DNA from: Streptomyces sp. KMM 9044
Lineage (GTDB): Bacteria > Actinomycetota > Actinomycetes > Streptomycetales > Streptomycetaceae
Direction: 5' to 3'
Length of the DNA: 64,000 nt
Assembly: GCF_024701375.2 (NCBI RefSeq)
Contig: NZ_CP113910.1
Location: 558,001-622,000 of the forward strand
The notes below the pieces were generated by a model. The model was not told the DNA's origin. It was given only the letters and a program-made list of their open reading frames with translations, and made no database searches. Below are positions 1 through 8,487 of the stretch, in pieces; positions within the stretch are counted from its first letter, which is position 1, and each line of letters starts with the position of its first letter. A program made the translations under genes and the position numbers.

Positions 1-586
1 GCAGAGCCCGGCCTACCGGGACGACAAGATCGGCACCAGCCTGGAGCTGCTGCCCGACCTGCTCACCGGCCAGCAGGGAGCCCGGCTGGTCGCCCGTGTC
101 GGGGACACGGAACTCGACAATCCGCAGGCCGTACTGATCAGCAACAACCCCTACCGCACCGACGACCCCTTCGGCCTCGGCCGACGGGAGCGGCTGGACA
201 CGGGTGTCCTCGGGATCCTCGGCGTCAAGGTCGAGAGCGCGGTGGACGCCGCCGTGCTGCTGCTGGACCCCTCGCGGGGCCGCCTCACCAACCTGACCGC
301 CTCCGAGGTCCTCGTCGAGGGCGACCAGGCGGAGATCGAGGCCGGGGTCGACGGCGAGGCGCTGCTGCTGCCCGCGCCCGTACGCTGCCGTATCGCGCCC
401 GGCGCGCTCCGTGTCCGCGTCCCGCGCAAACGGCCCGGCGTGGCCCAGGCGCCCCCGCGCCTGAACTGGCGGCGGCTGCGCAAACTGGCGGCGACGGTCG
501 GCCGTACGGCGGCCCCGAGCCGGTTCCGGCACCACCCGGACCTCCCTGACGTACCGGAAGGGCAGGGGCCCTTCCTCGGGCGGTGA
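1..586 (+). CDS. Diacylglycerol/lipid kinase family protein, C-terminal part
   Basis: The window opens inside this gene. Its first whole codon is at 2 and it ends with TGA at 584-586, leaving 194 residues. The visible part resembles the C-terminal beta-rich domain of YegS/diacylglycerol-kinase lipid kinases: a conserved ISNNPY segment near the start and a typical closing block, VDGEALLLPAPVRCRIAPG followed by LRVRVP. The tail after that is basic and proline rich. Family members phosphorylate diacylglycerol or related lipids at the inner membrane face. The catalytic N-terminal domain lies outside the window, so activity cannot be judged. An unrelated lipid-binding domain is the alternative. 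Confidence 0.75.
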   Translation, partial: QSPAYRDDKIGTSLELLPDLLTGQQGARLVARVGDTELDNPQAVLISNNPYRTDDPFGLGRRERLDTGVLGILGVKVESAVDAAVLLLDPSRGRLTNLTASEVLVEGDQAEIEAGVDGEALLLPAPVRCRIAPGALRVRVPRKRPGVAQAPPRLNWRRLRKLAATVGRTAAPSRFRHHPDLPDVPEGQGPFLGR

Positions 587-636
587 ACCCGGCGCGCACA
601 GCAACGGCTCTCTCGTCGACGCTTCCCGCTCCCTCC

Positions 637-1476
637 TCAGCGCAGCAGGAGCTGCAGGCCGCCCACCACCGTCGCCGCGATCACCAGCTGCTCGAACAGC
701 CGCTGGTTGATCCGGCCGACGGCCCATTTCCCGAGCAGCGCGCCGGGTACGACGAACAGCACGAGCGCCGCGTCGAGCAGCAGTGAGTCCGCGTTGATCA
801 GTCCGAGGCCCACGCTGAACGGTACCTTGGACGTGTTGACGATCAGGAAGAAGAACGCCGAGGTCCCGAGGAACCCCAGTTTCCGGAAGCCGACGGAGAG
901 CAGGTACATGGACATCACAGGCCCGCCCGCGTTGGCGACCATGGTGGTGAAGCCGCCGAGGACACCGTACGAGCGGGCCTTGATCCGGCCGGCCCGGGAG
1001 GTGACCTGGTCCGGGCCGTTCCGTCCGCCCTGTTCACGCTCCGCCTCGGAGGCGGTCCTCGCGGCCCGGTCCGCCGCCCGCCGCCGCCACACCGTCACCG
1101 CGGCCATCAGGAGCAGGATCGCCCCGATCGATGTCCCCACGGCCTCGTCGTCCGCCCACGTCAGGAAGACGGTGCCGACGACGACACCGGCCGCGACCGC
1201 CGGGAAGAGCCGCCACAGCGTGGGCCAGTGGGCGTGCCGCCGGTAGGTGAGGACGGCGAGCACGTCACCGGCGATGAGGACGGGCAGCAGCACGCCGGTG
1301 GAGGCGCGGGCGGGCAGCATCGCCGCGAAGATCGCGAGGCTGACCGTGTTCGCCCCGCTGACGGCGGTCTTGGAGAAGCCCACGAGCAGGGCCGCGAAGG
1401 CGAGGGCGGCGAACTCCCAGCCGGTGAGGTGCCAGAGCGTCATCGTGTCCATTGCGGAGACTGATGCTATGTCCAC
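637..1476 (-). CDS. TSUP family transporter (TauE/SafE type)
   Basis: This 279-residue protein has about eight hydrophobic segments and two related halves, each with a short loop of the TSUP type (LVGFSKTAVSGANTVSLA near residue 35; a glycine-rich NAGGPVMSMYLL near residue 185). A charged cytoplasmic loop lies near residues 130-170. TSUP proteins are usually thought to export sulfite or organosulfur or organic-acid anions; the substrate cannot be read from sequence. The longest reading starts at a GTG (1476), but ATG codons at 1452 and 1443 are possible because no start has a clear ribosome site. The gene faces the lipid-kinase gene tail to tail. Confidence 0.85.
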   Translation of the reverse strand: MDIASVSAMDTMTLWHLTGWEFAALAFAALLVGFSKTAVSGANTVSLAIFAAMLPARASTGVLLPVLIAGDVLAVLTYRRHAHWPTLWRLFPAVAAGVVVGTVFLTWADDEAVGTSIGAILLLMAAVTVWRRRAADRAARTASEAEREQGGRNGPDQVTSRAGRIKARSYGVLGGFTTMVANAGGPVMSMYLLSVGFRKLGFLGTSAFFFLIVNTSKVPFSVGLGLINADSLLLDAALVLFVVPGALLGKWAVGRINQRLFEQLVIAATVVGGLQLLLR

Positions 1477-1626
1477 CTAACGACCGCCGTAAGCACCGTC
1501 TCGCCTGTCGGCTCCCCGCACGGCGTTCGCTGCCCCCTGCCCAGCCCTGGGCCCACCGCGGCGGGCCCGCGTTTGCGCCGGGGAGCCGGGGCACCCGCGA
1601 AACCTACCGGCGAGGAGCGTTACCCC

Positions 1627-2107
1627 ATGACTGTTGTGCGGAGCACCCTGCCCGACGAGGCCCGACGGGTCGCCGGCAAGGCACTCCAGGACACCCTGGT
1701 GGATCTGCTCGGTCTCTCACTGATCGGCAAGCAGGCCCACTGGAACGTCGTGGGTCCGCGGTTCCGCTCGGTCCACCTCCAGCTGGACGAAGTGGTCTCG
1801 ACCGCGCGTACCGAGGCCGACACGGTCGCGGAGCGGGCCGCGGCGCTCGGCGTGCCGCCGGACGGTCGCCCGGAGACCGTCGCCAAGGTCTTCGCGCTGC
1901 CCGTTCCCGAGGAGGGCCGGCTGCGCGACGCGGACGCGGTGCGGCTGATGGCGGAGGCGCGGGGGCCGCGATCGTACAGCTGCGCGAGCGCGTCGACGCC
2001 ACCGAGAAGCCGGACCCGGTCACCCGGGACCTGCTGATCTCCGCCACCGCCCGGCTGGAGAAGCAGCGCTGGAGGTTCGAGGCCGAGAACTCCCCCACCA
2101 GGCGTGA
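1627..2107 (+). pseudogene. dps: Dps/ferritin-like DNA-protection protein, frameshifted
   Basis: Translation from ATG 1627 gives a clear Dps N-terminus, including the ferroxidase-type block GKQAHWNVVGPRFRSVHLQLDE. After residue 112 (ADAVRLMAEA) the frame turns to nonsense and stops at 2037. The normal Dps C-terminus (AAIVQLRERVDATEKPDPVT, ending FEAEN) continues in the +2 frame. The switch lies at the five-G run 1961-1965, and adding one base there restores the protein. The restored frame lacks a stop after FEAENSPT and runs on, so a second indel near 2100 is likely (a TGA sits at 2105-2107 in the remaining frame). Dps proteins store iron and shield DNA in stress. This is either a pseudogene or a base-calling error. 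Confidence 0.8.
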
Positions 2108-2296
2108 CGGACCGCGACGACGGATCCCACGACGCTTCCCGCCTTCCGTCGGCCTCCCCTCCCCTCCCCTCCTCTCCCCTCCCGCCTCGCTCTCCCGTTC
2201 CCGGGACAACGTGATCACTCCGCGGGCACAATGGCCGCGACGGCCGGATCCGGTCGCAGGAAAAGGCGAAGGCAAGGGAGAGGGAGGGGAAGAGAC

Positions 2297-3112
2297 GTGG
2301 GTGAGAACCACGCCCCGCCGCGCGGCTCGACGCGGCTGGACACCTCGGTGGCGCACAACGCACGCGTGTGGAACCACTGGATCGGCGGCAAGGACAACTA
2401 CGAGGTCGACCAGCGGGTCGGCGACCAGGTCGCCTCGATCATCCCTCTCATCCGGGACATCGCCCGTGCGGACCGGGAGTTCCTGGGGCGGGCCGTCACC
2501 TACCTGGCCGGTGAGCGCGGTGTGCGGCAGTTCCTCGACATCGGCACCGGACTGCCCACCGCGGAGAACACCCACGAGATCGCCCAGCGGATCGCGCCCG
2601 ACTCACGGATCGTCTACGTCGACAACGACCCGATCGTGCTGATGCATGCCCGGATCCTGCTCACCGGCACCCGGGAGGGCGCCACCGACTACATCGACGC
2701 CGATGTGCGCGACCCGGACGCCATACTCGAACGGGCCACCGCCACCCTCGGCTTCGACCGCCCGGTCGCGGTGATGATGCTGGGGATCCTCAACTTCGTC
2801 CTCGACACCGAGCAGGCGCGCGCAACCGTGCGGCGCATCATGGACAAGCTCCCCTCCGGCAGTTTCTTCGTCCTCACCCACCCCACCCACGACGCCGAGG
2901 TGGGCGGCGGGAAGCAGATCCCGGCGATGGAGTTCTGGAACGAGAACGCCACTCCCCCGATCACGGCTCGCAGCGCCGAGGTCATCGCCACGTTCTTCGA
3001 GGGGCTGACTTTGGTCGAGCCCGGCCTGGTGTCCTGCTCGCGATGGCGCGCCGGGACCGGCTCCGTCACCCCGGTGGTACCGCAGTACGGTGCGGTGGCC
3101 ATGAAACCCTGA
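2297..3112 (+). CDS. S-adenosyl-L-methionine methyltransferase, DUF574 (Methyltransf_19) family
   Basis: A 271-residue protein of the actinobacterial SAM-methyltransferase family. It has the family signature VWNHWIGGKDNYEVD near the N-terminus, a SAM-binding loop FLDIGTGLPT, an acidic strand end IVYVDNDPIV, and a second acidic site DADVRD. The substrate is unknown; paralogues are numerous in Streptomyces. I chose GTG 2297 because a long purine-rich ribosome site precedes it at 2281-2295. An in-frame ATG at 2231 would add 22 very basic residues that family members lack. The gene stands alone after the broken dps. Confidence 0.88.
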   Translation: MGENHAPPRGSTRLDTSVAHNARVWNHWIGGKDNYEVDQRVGDQVASIIPLIRDIARADREFLGRAVTYLAGERGVRQFLDIGTGLPTAENTHEIAQRIAPDSRIVYVDNDPIVLMHARILLTGTREGATDYIDADVRDPDAILERATATLGFDRPVAVMMLGILNFVLDTEQARATVRRIMDKLPSGSFFVLTHPTHDAEVGGGKQIPAMEFWNENATPPITARSAEVIATFFEGLTLVEPGLVSCSRWRAGTGSVTPVVPQYGAVAMKP

Positions 3113-3213
3113 CGCGTCGCCCCGGACTCCCGCCTCCGCCGACCCGGCCGAGCCCTTCGAGGAGGACACACCGTCGCGGAGCGGCCACCCCCGTCAGTCC
3201 GAACCGTTGAAAG

Positions 3214-3219
3214 TATGAT
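3214..3219 (+). promoter_or_regulatory. Probable -10 box for a leaderless transcript
   Basis: TATGAT at 3214-3219 matches the sigma-70-type -10 consensus closely. It ends seven bases before the ATG at 3226, and no ribosome site lies between. Transcription would begin at or beside the start codon, so the mRNA is probably leaderless. No convincing -35 box is visible about 17 bases upstream. Confidence 0.45.
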
Positions 3220-3225
3220 CAAACA

Positions 3226-3762
3226 ATGTCTGACACGACCGAAACCACGCCGGGATGGCTGTCCTCCGACGAACTGGAGATGACACGTGCCCGCATGCCG
3301 ATCCTGTACGTCGAGTCCGTCCCCGTACGTGTCGACGACAGCGGCGAAGTCACCAGCGTAGGCCTGCTGCTGCGGATCGGGCCGGACGGCACGGTCAGCC
3401 GGACGCTGGTCTCCGGCCGGGTGCTGCACCACGAGCGCATCAGGGACGCGCTGCTGCGCCACCTGGAGAAGGACCTCGGCCCGGTGGCGCTGCCCCGGGT
3501 ACCGGCGTCGCTCCAGCCGTTCACCGTCGCCGAGTACTTCCCCACGCACGGGGTCACGCCGTACCACGACCCGCGCCAGCACGCGGTGTCCCTGGCCTAC
3601 ATCGTGCCGGTGACAGGTGACTGCCGGCCCCGGCAGGACGCCCTCGACCTGGTGTGGTTCAGCCCGCAGGAGGCGCTGTCGGAGGCGGTGCAGAGCGAGA
3701 TGCCGGGCGGGCACGGAGTCCTGCTGAGGCAGGCCCTCGCGCACGCGGGCTGCCTGAGCTGA
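3226..3762 (+). CDS. NUDIX-hydrolase-like protein (DUF4916 family)
   Basis: A 178-residue actinobacterial protein. It begins PGWLSSDELEMTRARMPILYVES, carries a central GLLLRIGPDGTVSRTLVSGR block, and has a C-terminal DALDLVWFSPQEAL segment typical of Nudix folds. The canonical Nudix box (GX5EX7REUXEEXGU) is not evident; the matching helix reads RIRDALLRHLEKDLGP. The protein therefore probably keeps the fold while hydrolase activity is uncertain. The start is set by ATG 3226 directly after a -10 box, with no ribosome site. Its 3' neighbour is convergent. Confidence 0.8.
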   Translation: MSDTTETTPGWLSSDELEMTRARMPILYVESVPVRVDDSGEVTSVGLLLRIGPDGTVSRTLVSGRVLHHERIRDALLRHLEKDLGPVALPRVPASLQPFTVAEYFPTHGVTPYHDPRQHAVSLAYIVPVTGDCRPRQDALDLVWFSPQEALSEAVQSEMPGGHGVLLRQALAHAGCLS

Positions 3763-3804
3763 CGCGCTCCCCGCCGCTTCCCGGCCGTTCTCGTCGCACC
3801 CCGG

Positions 3805-4470
3805 TCACACGGCTCGCCAGATGTTGTCGAAGGCCGCCGCCTCGACGGCCCGGCGCTGCCGTACGCCGGCCAGTTCGACGACGGCTTCGTTGACCGCGAC
3901 CAGTACGGTCACGATCCGGTCGTCGCCGAGATCCGCGAGATCGTCGTGGTCCCCGAGACCCTTGTCGGGGTCGTCGGCGCCCCGGGCGCCGACGCCCGCG
4001 GCGGCGGCGAGGGCGGTGAGCACCGGTTCGTGCGCCGCCCAGCGGTCGTTCGCATGGCGGCGCGCCGGTGAGTCGGCCAGCTCCGAGGGGGCGATGCTCA
4101 GCGAAGGTTTCCGCGTCCGCCGACGGGCGGCAGCCGATCCCGTCGTCCCCAGCTCCGCGAGATACGCGGCCACCAGGTCGCGGCCACGGCGCCACAGCCA
4201 GTCCTCGACCGGCTCATGCGGTTCCTGTCGGACCAGCGAGGACACGGCCTGCCGCAGCAGCGGATCGTCGGTGGCCGGCTCCGCGGCGGGCTCCGCCGCC
4301 TGCCGCGGGCCCGGCACCACCACTCGGTCTCCGTCGAGGTCGGCGGTCCCGGCGTCGATGAGGTCGATCAGCTCCGCACCTGCGAGCGCCAGCGACAGAT
4401 CGCCCGGCTCGACGGACGTACCGGACCGTGTGTCGATGACGACGACGAGCAGATCCCGCGCTGTGGTCAT
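3805..4470 (-). CDS. GPP34 (GOLPH3-like) family phosphoprotein
   Basis: A 221-residue protein starting TTARDLLVVVIDTRSG and continuing with the GPP34 pattern LSLALAGAELIDL and DGDRVVV. In eukaryotes this fold (GOLPH3/Vps74) binds phosphatidylinositol-4-phosphate at the Golgi. Streptomycetes have many paralogues of unknown role, probably peripheral membrane proteins. I chose ATG 4470; an upstream extension to 4527 is possible. The C-terminal half is rich in short acidic and alanine stretches. Confidence 0.85.
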   Translation of the reverse strand: MTTARDLLVVVIDTRSGTSVEPGDLSLALAGAELIDLIDAGTADLDGDRVVVPGPRQAAEPAAEPATDDPLLRQAVSSLVRQEPHEPVEDWLWRRGRDLVAAYLAELGTTGSAAARRRTRKPSLSIAPSELADSPARRHANDRWAAHEPVLTALAAAAGVGARGADDPDKGLGDHDDLADLGDDRIVTVLVAVNEAVVELAGVRQRRAVEAAAFDNIWRAV

Positions 4471-4558
4471 GAGTGGCTCCACATCAAAGGGGGCGACGGA
4501 AAAGGGCAACGGGCTTCTGCGGGTCACCCGTTGCTCTCACAACCACGAGGACGGCCTC

Positions 4559-4624
4559 CTCATTCCCGGCTCATTCCCGGCTCATTCCCGGCTCGTTCCC
4601 GGCTCGTTCCCGGCTCGTTCCCGG
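4559..4624. repeat. Six tandem 11-bp repeats
   Basis: Six head-to-tail copies of an 11-bp unit: CTCATTCCCGG in copies 1-3 (4559-4591) and CTCGTTCCCGG in copies 4-6 (4592-4624). The two versions differ by one base and are grouped, which suggests expansion in two steps. They lie in the non-coding space upstream of the GPP34 gene. The unit length is close to one DNA helical turn. Confidence 0.9.
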
Positions 4625-4696
4625 GAGGGGACCACCGCCGACCGAAGGCGGGCCGGGCGAGGAGGGGCACGACGACCGAGACGATGCCGTGGGTGA

Positions 4697-4990
4697 GGAG
4701 CCGACTGGACAGGCGCCGGTCCGCGCGGTGGACGCATCACCACCGCCGCCCTGCGCGATGCCACGCACGGGGACGGCGTGGTCACCAAGCTCAACTGTGG
4801 GCACCTGCGCCACCATGACCTCCGGCACACCGGACCGGCCTGGTTCGCCGACGCCGGAGTCCTCGTGCACGTCCTACGCAGCATCGCCGGCCGCGGATCG
4901 CCGACCACCGCCCAGCGCTGCCTCCACGCGGACGTACACAAGATCACAACCGCCGGCGCAGCGCTCTCCGCCCGCCTCAGTGCGGTCCGC
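4697..4990 (+). pseudogene. C-terminal remnant of a tyrosine recombinase (integrase)
   Basis: The frame opened by a TGA at 4694-4696 reads TGAGPRGGRITTAALRDATH, then HHDLRHTGPAWFADAGVLVH, then IAGRGSPTTAQRCLHADVHK. This is the C-terminal catalytic end of a phage or integrative-element integrase. The HDLRHT box with its active-site His-Leu-Arg is kept. The later conserved GH is now GR, and the catalytic Tyr (normally QRYLHPDV) is Cys. The N-terminal three quarters is missing and no start with a ribosome site exists. It sits 144 bases from tRNA-Pro, a classic integration target. It is inactive. Confidence 0.75.
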
Positions 4991-5073
4991 GCACCGCACT
5001 CCCTACCGAGCCCGATCGGCATGACCCGCAGGCGCCGGTCAAGGAGGCCGGCCTCCAACCGGTCCCCCGAGAA

Positions 5074-5119
5074 AGGCCAAGGGCCGGTTTCGGACACCTC
5101 CGAAACCGGCCCTTGGCCT
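5074..5119 (-). terminator. Strong hairpin terminator after tRNA-Pro
   Basis: Two 21-base arms (5074-5094 and 5099-5119) are perfect reverse complements around a 4-base loop. In the direction of the tRNA the stem is followed by TTTC. The hairpin begins 14 bases past the tRNA 3' end, so it most likely ends tRNA transcription. It may also block read-through from the integrase remnant on the other strand. Confidence 0.8.
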
Positions 5120-5133
5120 GCGACTGTCTCCAG

Positions 5134-5207
<74 letters not shown>

Positions 5208-5379
5208 TTGCCCGTCTGACCTGGTGGTTTCCCGGGGCCGACGTGCACCGAAACAATACCGCACCCGGGAGGATGATCGCGCGCCCCTCTGGCCGAGGGG
5301 CAGCGCCTTCGAGGAGTCGGGTCCCGTCCGGATCACCGCTCCGGGCGAGCCCCGAACCGGCGTCCGACGCCCCGCATGC

Positions 5380-5739
5380 TCACTCCCCCGGCTGCCGGCC
5401 CAGCCCGGGATGGGCGTCGAGCAACTGGGGCGGGGCCGCCTGGCGCCAGGAGTCGGCGAGGATGTCACGCAGTTCGTCCTCGTCCTCCAGGGTGGCGAGG
5501 CGGGCCCGGACCCAGGCGAACTGCGCCTCGTGGCCCGCGATCCAGAACTTCTCCGGCTCCGCGAGGGCCAGTTCGTCGCGCTCCTCCTCGGGACAGCGCA
5601 CGGCGATGGACGTCTCGTCCTCGGGCAGGGTGACGAACATCTTTCCCGCCACCCGGAACGTAGGCATGCTCCAGGCCACTTTCTCCGTCGTGTCCGGCAG
5701 GGACAGCGCGATCCGTCGTACGTCTTCGGCATCCGGCAT
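5380..5739 (-). CDS. MmcQ/YjbR family DNA-binding protein
   Basis: A 119-residue protein with the full YjbR-like pattern: DAEDVRRIALSLPDTTEKV, PTFRVAGKMFVTLPEDE, and a closing region with FAWVRARLATL and DELRDILADSWR. YjbR proteins have a fold with proposed DNA-binding ability and no established biochemical role. I chose ATG 5739; the only longer option is a TTG at 5769 without a ribosome site. It is a single-gene unit behind the tRNA. Confidence 0.85.
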   Translation of the reverse strand: MPDAEDVRRIALSLPDTTEKVAWSMPTFRVAGKMFVTLPEDETSIAVRCPEEERDELALAEPEKFWIAGHEAQFAWVRARLATLEDEDELRDILADSWRQAAPPQLLDAHPGLGRQPGE

Positions 5740-5818
5740 GACAGGCACCGTAGCGGTCGGCACTGACAATCACCCGGCGGCGGCGAGGGGCCGTGCGGGC
5801 GCAGACGCCGTGCGCTCC

Positions 5819-6121
5819 TCACACGGTGCTGAGCACCACGCTCGTCATCAGCCCGCCGAGGAGCGCGGCGGCCGGGACGACGAGAGCCCGTCCCGCGTGG
5901 GAGGGGCAGGCGACGCGCGGCCAAGATATGGACGGCCGCCGTGCCCGGGAAGGCGAGCACGGACAGGGGACGACGCCGGCCAGGGCGGCGCAGGCCGCGG
6001 TGGCCCACCAGGGGACCTTGCGGGTGAAGTCACGGCGGGCGATCGGACAGGTACCCACGCCGGCGAACGCTGCGCAGTCGAGGGACACGCCGATCACCAC
6101 CAGGGTGTCCGCGGCTTCCAC
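5819..6121 (-). pseudogene. Small integral membrane protein, apparently frameshifted
   Basis: GTG 6121 follows a good ribosome site (GAGGAGAAG) and opens EAADTLVVIGVSLDCAAFAG, a first membrane helix, then VPWWATAACAALAGVVP. From here the same frame loses hydrophobicity, while the neighbouring frame continues sensibly with LSVLAFPGTAAVHILAARRL. The original frame then resumes with RALVVPAAALLGGLMTSVVL to a stop at 5819. A missing base in the CCCC run near 5970 and a compensating change near 5910 explain this. The repaired protein would have about four membrane helices. I do not recognise a family. Two compensating sequencing errors or true decay are both possible. Confidence 0.45.
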
Positions 6122-6277
6122 GAGTGCGTCTTCTCCTCGAGCCCGTTCCCGCGTGGCTCGTGTGCCTCGCGTGGCCACATGGCTGACTGCGGAGACGGCC
6201 GGACAGACCGCTTCGGTTCCGCCGGGGGGCGACCCGGGAACGGGAAATCGGCGTCCCCGACGCCGCCGCGTCCGGCC

Positions 6278-7183
6278 CTACGCCTCGCCGGCGGCCTCAC
6301 CGAGAGCGTCCAGGACCGGGCGGATCAGCGGGTGTTCCTCGGCTCCCCGGCGTACGGCGGCGAAGACCCGGCGGGTCGGTGCGACGCCGTCGACCGGCCG
6401 GACGGTCACGCCGGTCAGGTCCATGCCGCGCAGCGCCGAGCGCGGGACCAGTGCGACGCCCACGTCCGCCGAGGCCAGGGCCACCACCGCGCGGAAGTCG
6501 TCCGAGGAGTGCTCGAGCCGGGGCTGGAATCCGGCGTTCTCGCAGGCCAGGACGACGACATCGTGACAGGGGTTGCCGGGGTACGGGCCGATCCACGGAT
6601 CCTTGGCCAGCTCGGCAAGCGGTACCTCGGCGACGCCGGCCAGCCGGTGGGTGACCGGGACGACCGCGTCGAAGGGCTCCGCGTACAGGGAGACGTGCGT
6701 CAGGCGGAGGTCGTCGGCGGGCGGCGCCCCGCGGTACTCGACGGCCACGGCGATGTCGACCTGCCGGTCCAGGAGCATCGGCAGGCTGGCGTCGCCCTCG
6801 GCGTCCTGGACACGGATGCGGATACCGGGCGCCCCCGCGGCGAGGCGGACCACCGCGGGGACGACGACCTGGGCGATCCCGGTCGCGAAGGAGGCGACGG
6901 TGACGGTGCCGGCCGCGCCCGAACCGTATGCGGCGAGTTCGGCCGCGGCCCGCTCCAGTTGGGCGAGGACCACATGGGTGTGGCCGAGCAGGATCTCGCC
7001 GGCCGGGGTCAGCCGTACGCCCTTGGCACCGCGCTCCACCAGCCGGTGGCCGGTCTCCTGCTCCAGCGCGGCAAGCTGCTGGGACACCGCAGACGGGGTC
7101 AGGTACAGCGCGGCGGCCGCCGCCGTGACCGTACGGTGGTCGGCCACCGCACGGAGGATGTGGAGCCGCCGTGCCTCGATCAT
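6278..7183 (-). CDS. LysR family transcriptional regulator
   Basis: A 301-residue LysR regulator. Its N-terminal winged helix-turn-helix covers about residues 3-60 (ALYLTPSAVSQQLAALEQET) and the LTPAGE hinge follows. The rest is the periplasmic-binding-like effector domain (GTVTVASFATG onward). ATG 7183 lies 13 bases after the kbl stop on the same strand, so it is probably the third gene of a tdh-kbl-lysR operon. A role in controlling threonine or glycine catabolism is inferred from position only; the effector is unknown. Confidence 0.9.
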   Translation of the reverse strand: MIEARRLHILRAVADHRTVTAAAAALYLTPSAVSQQLAALEQETGHRLVERGAKGVRLTPAGEILLGHTHVVLAQLERAAAELAAYGSGAAGTVTVASFATGIAQVVVPAVVRLAAGAPGIRIRVQDAEGDASLPMLLDRQVDIAVAVEYRGAPPADDLRLTHVSLYAEPFDAVVPVTHRLAGVAEVPLAELAKDPWIGPYPGNPCHDVVVLACENAGFQPRLEHSSDDFRAVVALASADVGVALVPRSALRGMDLTGVTVRPVDGVAPTRRVFAAVRRGAEEHPLIRPVLDALGEAAGEA

Positions 7184-7196
7184 GCAATCGATTCTC

Positions 7197-8396
7197 TCAG
7201 GCGTCGAGCTCCGCCCGCGCCGCCACGAAGGCCTCCACCACGCGGTTCACGTCCTCGGTCGAGTGTGCGGCGGACAGCTGGACCCGGATCCGGGCCTGTC
7301 CCTCGGGCACCACGGGGTAGGAGAAGCCGACCACGTAGACACCGCGTTCCAGCAACAGCTCCGCCAGGCGTCCCGCGCGGGACGCGTCGCCGATCATCAC
7401 CGGGGCGATGGGGTGGTCGCCGGGGAGGATGTCGAAGCCCTCCTCGGTCATCCGGTGGCGGAACAGGAGGGTGTTCTCGCCCAGCCGGACCCGCAGGTCG
7501 TCGGCGGACTCCAGCAGGTCGAGGACCTTCAGCGAGGCCGCGGCGATCACCGGGGCGAGCGTGTTCGAGAACAGGTACGGCCGGGAGCGCTGGCGCAGCA
7601 GGGCGACGATCTCCGCGCGGGCGGCGACATAGCCGCCGGAGGCGCCGCCGAGGGCCTTGCCGAGGGTACCGGTGAGGATGTCGACGCGGTCCATGACGCC
7701 GTGCAGTCCGGGCGTGCCGCGTCCACCGGGTCCGACGAAGCCCACGGCGTGCGAGTCGTCGACCATGACCATGGCGTCGTGACGTTCGGCGAGGTCGCAG
7801 ATCTCGGCCAGCGGTGCGACATGGCCGTCCATGGAGAAGACGCCGTCGGTGACGATCAGCTTGCGGCGGGCCCCGCCCTCGGTGGCCTCCTTCAACCGGC
7901 ACTCCAGGTCGGCCATGTCGCGGTTGGCGTAGCGGAAGCGGCGGGCCTTGGACAGACGGATGCCGTCGATGATCGACGCGTGGTTCAGCGCGTCGGAGAT
8001 CACCGCGTCCTGCGCGCCGAGCAGGGTCTCGAACACGCCGCCGTTGGCGTCGAAGCAGGACGAGTAGAGGATCGTGTCCTCCTGGCCGAGGAACGCCGAC
8101 AGCCGCGACTCCAGGTCCTTGTGCACCTCCTGTGTGCCGCAGATGAAGCGCACCGAGGCCATGCCGTACCCCCAGCGGTCGAGGGCCTCGTGGGCGGCGG
8201 CGAGCACCTCGGGGTGGTCGGCGAGGCCGAGGTAGTTGTTGGCGCAGAAGTTGAGGACCTCACCGGGGCGGCCTCCCGCGGTGACGTTCACGGTGGCGGA
8301 CTGCGGGGTGCCGATCACGCGCTCGGGCTTGTGCAGTCCGGCGGCGCGGATCTCGTCGAGGGTGGTGCGGAGGTCGTCGCGCACGGAGTCGAACAT
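7197..8396 (-). CDS. kbl: Glycine C-acetyltransferase (2-amino-3-ketobutyrate CoA ligase)
   Basis: A 399-residue PLP enzyme of the alpha-oxoamine synthase family. It shows [16 protein letters not shown] at the N-terminus, the [15 protein letters not shown] block, and the PLP-lysine site [20 protein letters not shown]. It cleaves 2-amino-3-ketobutyrate with CoA to glycine and acetyl-CoA, taking the product of the threonine dehydrogenase encoded upstream. ATG 8396 has AGGAG seven bases ahead (8404-8408). A pyrimidine-rich repeat in the mRNA between tdh and kbl may affect translation. Confidence 0.95.
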   Translation of the reverse strand: MFDSVRDDLRTTLDEIRAAGLHKPERVIGTPQSATVNVTAGGRPGEVLNFCANNYLGLADHPEVLAAAHEALDRWGYGMASVRFICGTQEVHKDLESRLSAFLGQEDTILYSSCFDANGGVFETLLGAQDAVISDALNHASIIDGIRLSKARRFRYANRDMADLECRLKEATEGGARRKLIVTDGVFSMDGHVAPLAEICDLAERHDAMVMVDDSHAVGFVGPGGRGTPGLHGVMDRVDILTGTLGKALGGASGGYVAARAEIVALLRQRSRPYLFSNTLAPVIAAASLKVLDLLESADDLRVRLGENTLLFRHRMTEEGFDILPGDHPIAPVMIGDASRAGRLAELLLERGVYVVGFSYPVVPEGQARIRVQLSAAHSTEDVNRVVEAFVAARAELDA

Positions 8397-8423
8397 CGAG
8401 AAGCTCCTGAAAGGGCTCGCGGA

Positions 8424-8463
8424 AGAGGAGAGGAGAGGAGAGGAGAGGAGAGGAGAGGAGAGG
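8424..8463. repeat. Pentanucleotide microsatellite, eight copies
   Basis: Eight exact copies of AGAGG on the plus strand, which is CCTCT on the coding strand, lie in the 91-base gap between tdh and kbl. On the mRNA each junction forms CUCCU, the exact complement of the AGGAG ribosome site of kbl 15 bases further downstream. Slipped-strand changes in copy number are expected for a perfect array of this kind. Confidence 0.92.
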
Positions 8464-8487
8464 GCGCTGAGGACAGCGTGCGGTGGG

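Noticed and set aside
4559-4624. Possible iterons of a replication origin
   Set aside because: The 11-bp units have no adjacent rep gene; the only mobile gene nearby is an integrase remnant.
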